11,172 nt of DNA from Chroococcidiopsidaceae cyanobacterium CP_BM_RX_35. GTDB lineage: Bacteria; Cyanobacteriota; Cyanobacteriia; Cyanobacteriales; Chroococcidiopsidaceae. Below are positions 5,757-11,172 of this stretch, in pieces (positions within the stretch are counted from its first letter, which is position 1; every line of letters begins with the position of its first letter). The position numbers were made by a program, and so were the translations under genes. The notes below the pieces were generated by a model. The model worked only from the letters and a program-made list of their open reading frames with translations. It searched no databases and had not been told where the DNA came from. The stretch spans positions 1 to 11,172 of the forward strand of contig JAFAVL010000420.1 in the NCBI GenBank assembly GCA_019242465.1, in the 5' to 3' direction.

Positions 5757-5761
5757 AATCC

Positions 5762-5789
5762 TTGAGGAATTTCCTAGCCTAAGTATAGA
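5762..5789 (+). promoter_or_regulatory. Candidate promoter of the HdeD-like gene
   Basis: TTGAGG (5762-5767) and TATAGA (5784-5789) are 16 bases apart, a fair sigma-70-type match 21 bases before the start at 5810. The palindrome AGGAA-T-TTCCT (5765-5775) overlaps the -35 and spacer, as a repressor site would. Confidence 0.35.
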
Positions 5790-5809
5790 GTTCACTTAAG
5801 GATATTAGT

Positions 5810-6382
5810 ATGACAACTGACGTTACTACTAACAATAAGAATCCTGTCAATAGTTCGCTCCTAATTGGCATTCTCCTGGTTGTTTTGGGGGGTATTGGGA
5901 TTGCTCTGCCTGCTGTCTCGACTATCGTTGCTGAGACTTGGATTGCCGTGCTCCTCATATCGGCGGGGTCTGCCAAGCTATTTTATGCGTTACAAAACCG
6001 CCAGAACACAGGCTTCATCTGGAACTTATTGTTGAGTATCCTCTACATCGCCACAGCTGTGATGCTGTTTGTTAACCCATTAACAGGTGTCTTGACGCTG
6101 ACCCTATTACTCGGTAGCTTCTTGCTAACAGAGGGCACGTTCGAGCTGCTCCTAGCATTCCGGCTACGAGGTCAGCAGAATTGGGCGTGGGAGTTGACTA
6201 ACGGTATCGTTACACTGGTATTAGGCGGGATAGTTTGGTTCCAATGGCCTTCCGATGCCCCTTGGCTCATTGGGACAATAGTTGGTGCCAGCGTTCTCTT
6301 TACCGGCATTTCACGCGTAATGCTATCATTGAACACACGTTCCATGAAGAATCCTTCTGACCAAGCTGCTAGTACCTTGTGA
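5810..6382 (+). CDS. HdeD family (DUF308) membrane protein
   Basis: This encodes 190 residues, the usual size of the HdeD/DUF308 family, small inner-membrane proteins named after the E. coli acid-resistance protein. Six membrane helices can be read: about 15-36, 43-62, 68-88, 91-116, 126-145 and 150-170. The family marks are visible: G-I-L-L-V-V-L-G-G-I-G-I-A-L-P near the start, I-L-Y-I-A-T-A-V-M-L-F-V-N-P in the third helix, and the E-G-T-F-E-L-L-L-A-F repeat in the fourth. N-terminal residues 1-14 are polar and the C-terminus is a short cytoplasmic tail. TAAGGA (5797-5802) stands 7 bases before the ATG. In cyanobacteria these genes are usually single and stress-linked by analogy; the actual role is not established. 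Confidence 0.9.
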   Translation: MTTDVTTNNKNPVNSSLLIGILLVVLGGIGIALPAVSTIVAETWIAVLLISAGSAKLFYALQNRQNTGFIWNLLLSILYIATAVMLFVNPLTGVLTLTLLLGSFLLTEGTFELLLAFRLRGQQNWAWELTNGIVTLVLGGIVWFQWPSDAPWLIGTIVGASVLFTGISRVMLSLNTRSMKNPSDQAASTL

Positions 6383-6405
6383 AAAAAGAGTAATCGAATT
6401 ATTTT

Positions 6406-6469
6406 TAGCCAACGAGGAAGCTTTGGTTAATAACCAGAGCTTCCTTGTTCCATATTTGTTCGTTGGCTA
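6406..6469. terminator. Large nested inverted repeat between convergent genes, probable two-way terminator
   Basis: TAGCCAACGA (6406-6415) pairs perfectly with TCGTTGGCTA (6460-6469). Inside, 6415-6428 pairs with 6432-6445 to make a stem of 14 pairs containing one T-G wobble, with a three-base loop. It lies between the stop of the HdeD-like gene at 6382 and that of gdhA at 6519, where both transcripts must end. T-runs beyond the stem are weak in both directions, so it may also be a small mobile repeat or a protein-binding site. Confidence 0.6.
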
Positions 6470-6518
6470 GGACAGGAGCTATCTTTGGTCATCAAAAACT
6501 AAGTTGAATATGCAACTG

Positions 6519-7829
6519 CTACAACCTACCGTTGGCATAATAGTCCCGTGTCCCCTTTGCGTCAATCGCTTCACCTAGCCGAGCCAACGCATGAACATAA
6601 GCGCCTGTTCGTAATGACATGGATTGCTGCTGGGCAATTGTCCAAATTCGTTCTGTCTCCTCAATCATTTTTTGTTTTAGGCGTTGATTCACATCCTCTA
6701 ATGTCCAATAAAGCCCGTTCCGATTCTGCACCCATTCAAAATAGCTGACAGTTACACCCCCTGCATTTACCAGAATGTCGGGAAGTACGTAGATTCCCTT
6801 TGCATCTAGAACCTTATCAGCAGCAGGGTTAATCGGACCATTGGCAACTTCAAAGATAAATTTTGCCTTGACATCATTCACATTCGCTTCAGTAATTTGA
6901 TTCTCTAAAGCTGCTGGAATTAACACATCAACATCCAAGGCTAAGAGTTCCTGATTGCTTAAAATCTCATAATTGGGGATGTTATAAACTGCCCCTTTGC
7001 AGTAAGGGGGGGTGGCAAAGTCATCTTTATCTATTCCGCGATGCAATTCCTTATATTGACGAATGCTAGGAATATCTAACCCAGCTCTGGCATAGATAGC
7101 ACCATGAGAATCACTCACCGCCACCACTTTATACCCTGCTGTGAATAGCAATTCTGCTAGCCAGCTACCTGCATTACCAAATCCCTGTATAGCAACAGTA
7201 GTGTCTCGAGGTGACTTGTGAAATTTGGGTAAGATTGTTTCAATCGTAAAGAAAGCTCCAGTTGCGGTTGCAGTATCCCGACCCAAACTACCACCCAGGG
7301 CAATCGGTTTACCTGTAACGACTGCGGGACAAATTTGTCGCCGAATAATACTGTACTGATCCATAATCCAACCCATAATCATTTGGTTGGTGTAAACATC
7401 AGGTGCTAAGATATCTACATCTGGACCAATGAAGTCGGCGATCGCATCTACATATCCTCGACTCAGACGCTCTAATTCCATCCTTGATAGTTGTTTAGGA
7501 TCGAGCGTGATTCCGCCCTTAGCACCCCCAAACGGCAGATTTAGTACTGCACATTTGAAAGTCATCCAAAAAGCGAGAGATTGGACCTCTTCCAGTGAGA
7601 CATTGAAGTGATAGCGCACTCCGCCTTTTGTTGGTCCCCGTGTGTCATCATACCGGACGCGATAGCCTTGAAAAATTTTTAACGAACCGTTATCCATCCG
7701 CACGGGAATAGAAACAGTTAAACTTGCTTTAGGGAATTTTAAATGTTCGATCGTGTCTTCTGACATCGATACATATTTTAATGCCTGTTCTAGTCTTTGC
7801 TTGGCATCGGTAAATAACGAATCTGGCAT
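6519..7829 (-). CDS. gdhA: Glutamate dehydrogenase (Glu/Leu/Phe/Val dehydrogenase family)
   Basis: This encodes 436 residues, near the length of the cyanobacterial GdhA I know (Synechocystis, about 430). The enzyme makes glutamate reversibly from 2-oxoglutarate and ammonium using NAD(P)H, a side route to GS-GOGAT in cyanobacteria. The dimerisation and substrate domain has G-P-T-K-G-G-V-R-Y-H (65-74), K92 in W-M-T-F-K-C-A, and the signature P-F-G-G-A-K-G-G (99-106) with catalytic K104, followed by catalytic D144 (L-A-P-D-V). The Rossmann domain opens with G-F-G-N-A-G at 216-221. Near the end L-V-N-A-G-G-V-T-V-S-Y-F-E-W is typical. All key residues are present, so it should be active. No clear Shine-Dalgarno precedes the ATG at 7829. 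Coenzyme preference cannot be settled by eye; leucine or phenylalanine as substrate is possible but less likely. Confidence 0.93.
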   Translation of the reverse strand: MPDSLFTDAKQRLEQALKYVSMSEDTIEHLKFPKASLTVSIPVRMDNGSLKIFQGYRVRYDDTRGPTKGGVRYHFNVSLEEVQSLAFWMTFKCAVLNLPFGGAKGGITLDPKQLSRMELERLSRGYVDAIADFIGPDVDILAPDVYTNQMIMGWIMDQYSIIRRQICPAVVTGKPIALGGSLGRDTATATGAFFTIETILPKFHKSPRDTTVAIQGFGNAGSWLAELLFTAGYKVVAVSDSHGAIYARAGLDIPSIRQYKELHRGIDKDDFATPPYCKGAVYNIPNYEILSNQELLALDVDVLIPAALENQITEANVNDVKAKFIFEVANGPINPAADKVLDAKGIYVLPDILVNAGGVTVSYFEWVQNRNGLYWTLEDVNQRLKQKMIEETERIWTIAQQQSMSLRTGAYVHALARLGEAIDAKGTRDYYANGRL

Positions 7830-7862
7830 ACGACTTTTTTTGGCTTAGCTGATCTAATATAC

Positions 7863-7887
7863 TGATAAACCTGTAGCTAATTTATCA
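7863..7887. promoter_or_regulatory. Operator-like dyad upstream of gdhA
   Basis: TGATAAA (7863-7869) and TTTATCA (7881-7887) are a perfect inverted repeat with an 11-base spacer, 34 bases upstream of the gdhA start. TATCAAA recurs at 7883-7889 and 7891-7897 with an 8-base period. The spacing suits a dimeric regulator. It does not fit the NtcA consensus GTA-N8-TAC. Confidence 0.4.
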
Positions 7888-8062
7888 AAGTATCAAATCT
7901 TATGGTTGGTTCATAAAAATTTTGGAGCTAACTTAAGAATAGCCTCTACAAATAAGAATTTTTTAGGTTATACAAGATAGAAAATATTCTATTTGACTTC
8001 CTTATTCAAAAAGTCAGATCATTAAATAAGTAAATTAGAGAAATCGGGGAATCGCCCCAAAA

Positions 8063-8100
8063 ATCCCCTGATCTCCCCAACAACCTATCCCCTGGTCTCC
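8063..8100 (+). repeat. C-rich direct repeat
   Basis: ATCCCCTGATCTCC (8063-8076) recurs as ATCCCCTGGTCTCC (8087-8100), one mismatch in 14, 24 bases apart, within an unusually pyrimidine-rich stretch. C-rich patches of this kind are common between cyanobacterial genes; the function is unknown. Confidence 0.5.
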
Positions 8101-8142
8101 TCCTCTCTGGGCATAACTAAATAGGGATCGCTTGCTAGAATT

Positions 8143-8160
8143 GTCACAGTTTGTTACAAA
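8143..8160 (+). promoter_or_regulatory. HLR1-like (RpaB-type) direct repeat
   Basis: GTCACAGT-TT-GTTACAAA has the form of the cyanobacterial HLR1 element, two copies of KTTACAWW with two bases between, bound by the response regulator RpaB. The second half matches fully; the first has two mismatches. It lies 31 bases before the DUF2993 start. The second half is also in the palindrome TTTGT-T-ACAAA (8150-8160). Confidence 0.35.
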
Positions 8161-8191
8161 GTATGAAGAAATCCTGTAGACGCGGACCTAT

Positions 8192-8986
8192 ATGTTTGGC
8201 GGCTTGACTGGTTCAACTAATCCCATTGGCACTGACTGGGGAGAGCGCATGCTCAACACAGTCGCTAGCAAAACAATTCGCCACCTGTTCACCAAGAGCG
8301 AGTCGGTCGAAGTCCTTGTACGCTGTTATCCCTCTAGCAAGCTTTTGCAGGGTAGCATCGATAGCTTCCAGATGAGTGGTCGAGGGTTAGTGATTCGCAA
8401 AGACTTCTGGGTGGAAGAAATGTCGTTTGAAACTGACGCTGTAGCGATCGACTTCAGCGGCGTTTTGGGTGGCAAACTTAGCCTGAAACAGCCCACCCAA
8501 GCCGTTGTCCAAGTCATTCTTTCAGAAGCGGGTATCAACCACGCCTTCACGGCGGAACTCGTGAGAAAGCGCCTCCAGAACCTAACGTTACCTGCATTAA
8601 CAGACTTATCTGGTGGAAAGCCAGTTTCCTTTAATGACATTCAGCTAGAACTACTGCCCAACAATCGCATACGGCTCTTGGCTAAAGCCAACCTCAACAA
8701 CGAAGATCCAGTATCGATCGGACTCACAGCCACCATAGCCGTGGAGCGACGACGGCGCATCTCCTTTAAAGATCCTCAGTTTGAAGCTGACCTAGTACCA
8801 GAATCGCAACGGGAAATCTCTCAACCCCTAACGTTCGCACTAGGTCAGATATTGGATAGCATGGTCGATTTAGATCGATTCGATCTTGACGGCGTCTCCA
8901 TGCGGATCAACCGTTTGGAAACCCAAGGAAAGCAATTGGTCTTTAGCGGTTATGCCCAGATCGAGCGCATACCAGGTAATCCTTAA
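8192..8986 (+). CDS. DUF2993 family protein (LmeA-like, cyanobacterial)
   Basis: This encodes 264 residues, near the usual length of cyanobacterial DUF2993 proteins. The domain covers about 20-230. It starts with M-L-N-T-V-A-S-K-T-I-R, and V-E-V-L-V-R-C-Y-P-S-S-K-L-L-Q-G-S-I-D-S-F (39-59) is the strand pair typical of the family. The later repeats include F-S-G-V-L-G-G-K-L-S-L-K and D-G-V-S-M-R-I-N-R-L-E-T-Q-G-K. Related domains (LmeA in mycobacteria, YqjY-type folds) bind phospholipid, but the cyanobacterial members have no proven function. There is no signal peptide or membrane helix, so the protein is probably cytoplasmic or membrane-peripheral. The ATG at 8192 has only a weak ribosome site; the next ATG, at residue 20, is possible. 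It is transcribed alone, toward glcD. Confidence 0.88.
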   Translation: MFGGLTGSTNPIGTDWGERMLNTVASKTIRHLFTKSESVEVLVRCYPSSKLLQGSIDSFQMSGRGLVIRKDFWVEEMSFETDAVAIDFSGVLGGKLSLKQPTQAVVQVILSEAGINHAFTAELVRKRLQNLTLPALTDLSGGKPVSFNDIQLELLPNNRIRLLAKANLNNEDPVSIGLTATIAVERRRRISFKDPQFEADLVPESQREISQPLTFALGQILDSMVDLDRFDLDGVSMRINRLETQGKQLVFSGYAQIERIPGNP

Positions 8987-9021
8987 CTTCATAACGCTTC
9001 CACGCCACGATCTCACTTGGG

Positions 9022-9054
9022 GCTATCAACGGGAGTACTCCTAATGCTGATAGC
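9022..9054. terminator. Weak hairpin between convergent DUF2993 and glcD genes
   Basis: GCTATCA (9022-9028) pairs with TGATAGC (9048-9054), enclosing the perfect palindrome GGAGTACTCC (9032-9041). It lies between two stop codons (8986 and 9085), where terminators are expected. No T-run follows on either strand, so the call rests on position and dyad only. Confidence 0.3.
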
Positions 9055-9084
9055 TCTAAGCGCGCTCCCAGTAGGGATGAAATG

Positions 9085-10557
9085 CTAGAAGCGCTCTACT
9101 GTCTCAAACTGCTTTGCACTCACAGCTCTTGCTGCCTCGCCACAAGTGCGAGGTGTTGGGAACAGTTTGCCTGGATTGGCTAACCCTTTAGGGTTAAATA
9201 CTCGGCGTACCCATTGCATTGTTTCTAAATCTGTCTCAGTGAACATATCTGGCATATAGCAGCGCTTATCTGCACCAATGCCGTGTTCTCCAGAAATGCT
9301 GCCACCCACTTTTACACATAGTCTGAGAATGTCTCCACCTAACTCTTCTACCTCCTCCAGCGCTCCAGGCACTGAGTTATCGTAGAGGATCAGTGGATGG
9401 AGATTGCCATCCCCGGCGTGGAATACATTAGCAATGCGATAGCCGTATTCTTTGCCCAAATTCTCAATTTCTTGTAGTACAAAGGGAAGCTGAGTTCGCG
9501 GAATCACACCATCCTGCACGTAATAGTCAGGACTAAGATGACCAGCTGCGGCAAATGCGGCTTTGCGTCCCTTCCACAATTGCAAACGTGTTTCTTTATC
9601 GTTAGCAGTAGTGATATTCCTAGCTCCATTCTGTTTACAAATGGCAGCAATGCGCTGTTTATTAGCCGCTACTTCCACTTGCATGCCGTCTATTTCTACC
9701 AGTAGGATGGCTGTAGCATCTCTGGGATAACAATTAGTACAAACTACATCTTCCACAGCATTGATGCTCAAGTTGTCCATCATTTCCATTCCAGATGGAA
9801 TAATTCCAGCACTGATGATGTCTGAAACAGCTGCTCCCGCTGCCTCAATGCTGGTAAAGTCTGCTAGGAGGACGCAGATTGATTCAGCGGTTTTTAAAAT
9901 TCGCAGCGTAATTTCTGTGGCGATGCCTAATGTACCTTCGGAGCCAACAAACACACCTGTGAGGTCGTAACCCGGCATTTCGGGAATCTGTCCCCCAATA
10001 TCGACGACTGAGCCATCAGGCAGCACGAGTTTTAATCCCAGTACGTGGTTAGTTGTTACTCCATACTTGAGGCAATGCACTCCGCCAGAGTTCTCAGCAA
10101 CGTTGCCGCCAATCGAGCAGATAATTTGGCTAGAGGGATCGGGAGCGTAGTAAAATCCAGCCCCACTTACGGCTTGAGTCACCCAGTTGTTGATCGCGCC
10201 GGGCTGCACTATGACTAGCTGATTCTCTAAGTCAATGTCGAGGATTTGCTGCATTAAAGCAGTGACGATCAAGACGCAGTCTTCTACTGGCAACGCTCCA
10301 CCAGATAGCCCAGTGCCTGCACCTCGCGCAATGAAGGGGATGTTGGCGCGATCGCAGATTTTCACAATATCCGCCACTTGGGCTGTGGTTGTAGGCAACA
10401 CCACCACAGCTGGGCGTTGGCGATAGCTAGTTAGTCCATCGCATTCGTAAGTCAGCAACTCTTCGCGGCGTTGAACGACGCCATTTTTGCCGACGACAGC
10501 TGCAAATTGCTTGACGATGGGTTTCCAGTTGCGTTGTTGTTTGTCTTGGATGAGCAT
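9085..10557 (-). CDS. glcD: Glycolate oxidase/dehydrogenase subunit GlcD (FAD-linked)
   Basis: This encodes 490 residues, close to the cyanobacterial GlcD1 (about 492). It oxidises glycolate from photorespiration to glyoxylate, passing electrons on through FAD. The FAD-binding PCMH domain has A-R-G-A-G-T-G-L-S-G-G-A (77-88), S-I-G-G-N-V-A-E-N-S-G-G (148-159) and G-V-F-V-G-S-E-G-T-L-G (201-211). The C-terminal FAD-oxidase domain has N-V-F-H-A-G-D-G-N-L-H-P and S-G-E-H-G-I-G, whose histidines belong to the active site, and ends with N-P-K-G-L-A-N-P-G-K-L-F. The protein appears complete. It follows miaA in the same direction with a 49-base gap. glcE and glcF are not nearby, which is usual in cyanobacteria. 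A D-lactate dehydrogenase role is the main alternative; sequence alone cannot separate the two by eye. Confidence 0.92.
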   Translation of the reverse strand: MLIQDKQQRNWKPIVKQFAAVVGKNGVVQRREELLTYECDGLTSYRQRPAVVVLPTTTAQVADIVKICDRANIPFIARGAGTGLSGGALPVEDCVLIVTALMQQILDIDLENQLVIVQPGAINNWVTQAVSGAGFYYAPDPSSQIICSIGGNVAENSGGVHCLKYGVTTNHVLGLKLVLPDGSVVDIGGQIPEMPGYDLTGVFVGSEGTLGIATEITLRILKTAESICVLLADFTSIEAAGAAVSDIISAGIIPSGMEMMDNLSINAVEDVVCTNCYPRDATAILLVEIDGMQVEVAANKQRIAAICKQNGARNITTANDKETRLQLWKGRKAAFAAAGHLSPDYYVQDGVIPRTQLPFVLQEIENLGKEYGYRIANVFHAGDGNLHPLILYDNSVPGALEEVEELGGDILRLCVKVGGSISGEHGIGADKRCYMPDMFTETDLETMQWVRRVFNPKGLANPGKLFPTPRTCGEAARAVSAKQFETVERF

Positions 10558-10571
10558 GATTGTGAAGACTC

Positions 10572-10587
10572 AAAAAGAGGTGCTCTT
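10572..10587 (-). terminator. Small hairpin with T-run between miaA and glcD
   Basis: On the minus strand AAGAG-CAC-CTCTT is followed by three more T, a five-pair stem with a short U-tract, 20 bases after the miaA stop. It could partly end the miaA transcript before glcD, but the stem is short and the spacing to glcD (49 bases between genes) also allows a joint transcript. Confidence 0.25.
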
Positions 10588-10606
10588 ACTAATATTGTTG
10601 CAGGAA

Positions 10607-11172
10607 TTACAGTGTCCTCACAAATTCCTGTACTCGCTGCTGCACTTTTTCTAGTAAATCCGGTTGCTGTACATCAAACCACTCAATTTGCGGGTAGGCT
10701 CGAAACCAAGTGCGCTGTCGCTTGGCAAACTGTCTGGTATGTAAAACTATGAGGTCTTTAGCTTCAGCCAGGGAAATGTCATCATTGAGATGCTGTTTCA
10801 GCTCTTGATAGCCGAGGGTGGAAAGTAATGGCAGGTCAGAACCGTATTTCTGACACAAAGCTTCTACTTCAGCTACCCAACCAGCTGCAATCATTTGCTC
10901 TGTACGCTGAGCAATGCGAGAGGTGAGAGCATTTGGATCATTACAGTCCAAGCCTAGCTGCAGAATAGGGTACTGAGGTGGATACTCTCCTTGTTGGGCT
11001 GAAATGGAACGACCAGTGACGTAGAATACCTCTAACGCTCGTAGCGTTCGCACTGGATCGTGGGGATGAATCTTGAATGCTGCCATTGGATCGACTTGTT
11101 GGAGAAAAGCATAGAGTTGGGATTGACCCAGAGACTGAAGTTGCGATCGCAATTCTGGTTGTGGTGACACTC
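10607..11172 (-). CDS. miaA: tRNA dimethylallyltransferase MiaA (partial, N-terminus beyond right edge)
   Basis: The visible frame gives about 188 residues and has no stop up to the right edge, so the start lies outside. MiaA adds a dimethylallyl group from DMAPP to A37 of tRNAs that read U-starting codons. The piece covers the tRNA-binding and C-terminal parts: the conserved D-P-M-A-A-F-K-I-H-P-H-D-P-V-R-T-L-R-A-L-E-V-F segment, where the family has D-x-x-x-A-x-x-I-x-x-x-D-x-x-R-x-x-R-A-L-E-V, then M-I-A-A-G-W-V-A-E-V-E, L-G-Y-Q-E-L, and the R-Q-F-A-K-R-Q-R-T-W-F-R end motif. The N-terminal P-loop is off the window. The GTG at 11170 is internal, not a start. A HIP1 octamer lies inside the gene at 11143. 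It is upstream of, and co-directional with, glcD. Confidence 0.95.
   Translation of the reverse strand, partial: VSPQPELRSQLQSLGQSQLYAFLQQVDPMAAFKIHPHDPVRTLRALEVFYVTGRSISAQQGEYPPQYPILQLGLDCNDPNALTSRIAQRTEQMIAAGWVAEVEALCQKYGSDLPLLSTLGYQELKQHLNDDISLAEAKDLIVLHTRQFAKRQRTWFRAYPQIEWFDVQQPDLLEKVQQRVQEFVRTL
11143..11150. repeat. HIP1 octamer GCGATCGC
   Basis: This perfect 8-base palindrome is the highly iterated repeat of many cyanobacterial genomes. Two more copies lie at 7438-7445 (in gdhA) and 10348-10355 (in glcD). None was seen between 800 and 5700, which agrees with that block being foreign. Confidence 0.7.

Larger units (their letters stand above)
7830..8191. other. Divergent intergenic region between gdhA and the DUF2993 gene
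   Basis: This interval of 362 bases is AT-rich except for a C-rich patch at 8053-8108. It must hold promoters for both flanking genes. Recognisable items are a dyad near gdhA (7863-7887), a C-rich direct repeat (8063-8100) and an RpaB-like motif (8143-8160). I saw no open frame of note and no RNA gene. A GGGG-AATCG-CCCC hairpin at 8046-8058 could end a short transcript. Confidence 0.6.

Noticed and set aside
7863..7890. NtcA site upstream of gdhA
   Set aside because: The sequence GTAGCTAATTTATC lacks the TAC half of GTA-N8-TAC.
11168..11170. GTG as start of miaA
   Set aside because: The family continues upstream (P-loop and DMAPP domain), so this codon is an internal valine and the gene is cut by the window edge.

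Overview
The window reads as cyanobacterial chromosome interrupted by foreign DNA. The cyanobacterial parts are roughly 1-800 and 5700-11172. They carry genes typical of that phylum: a DUF4926 protein, an HdeD/DUF308 membrane protein, a GdhA-type glutamate dehydrogenase, a DUF2993 protein, a GlcD-type glycolate oxidase subunit and MiaA. Three copies of the HIP1 octamer GCGATCGC (7438-7445, 10348-10355, 11143-11150) fit this. Both flanks have AT-rich intergenic DNA and often weak ribosome binding sites.

The middle, about 810-5050, is richer in GC, has strong Shine-Dalgarno sequences and encodes proteins of proteobacterial style. It holds an AraC-family regulator (minus strand), a divergent row of short-chain dehydrogenase/reductase (SDR) genes, a small membrane protein, and two gene relics. 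The first two SDR genes are broken. An internal deletion near 2770 fuses the first two thirds of an extended (epimerase-like) SDR to the catalytic half of a classical SDR, out of frame, so two short reading frames now overlap at an ATGA. The third SDR is whole but lacks the YxxxK active-site pair. After the membrane gene come a frameshifted C-terminal piece of a serine resolvase (about 4486-4685, plus) and an unassigned GC-rich remnant (4749-5006, minus).

At about 5045-5654 (minus) lies a decayed tnsA, the endonuclease gene of Tn7-like transposons, with two frameshifts and a lost C-terminus. It borders the foreign block on one side and intact cyanobacterial genes on the other. My working hypothesis is that the 800-5700 interval is a degraded Tn7-like element, or a nest of elements, with the AraC/SDR cluster as cargo; no terminal repeats or target duplication could be confirmed by eye.

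Right of this the layout is ordinary: hdeD-like gene (+), a large nested inverted repeat serving as a probable two-way terminator, gdhA (-), a 362-base divergent intergenic region with several operator-like repeats, a DUF2993 gene (+), then glcD and partial miaA (both -), with miaA upstream of glcD. No tRNA, rRNA or CRISPR array was seen. No clearly new system was found. The most unusual items are the SDR fusion, the Tn7-like relic next to foreign cargo, and several unassigned dyad or direct-repeat sites in promoters.
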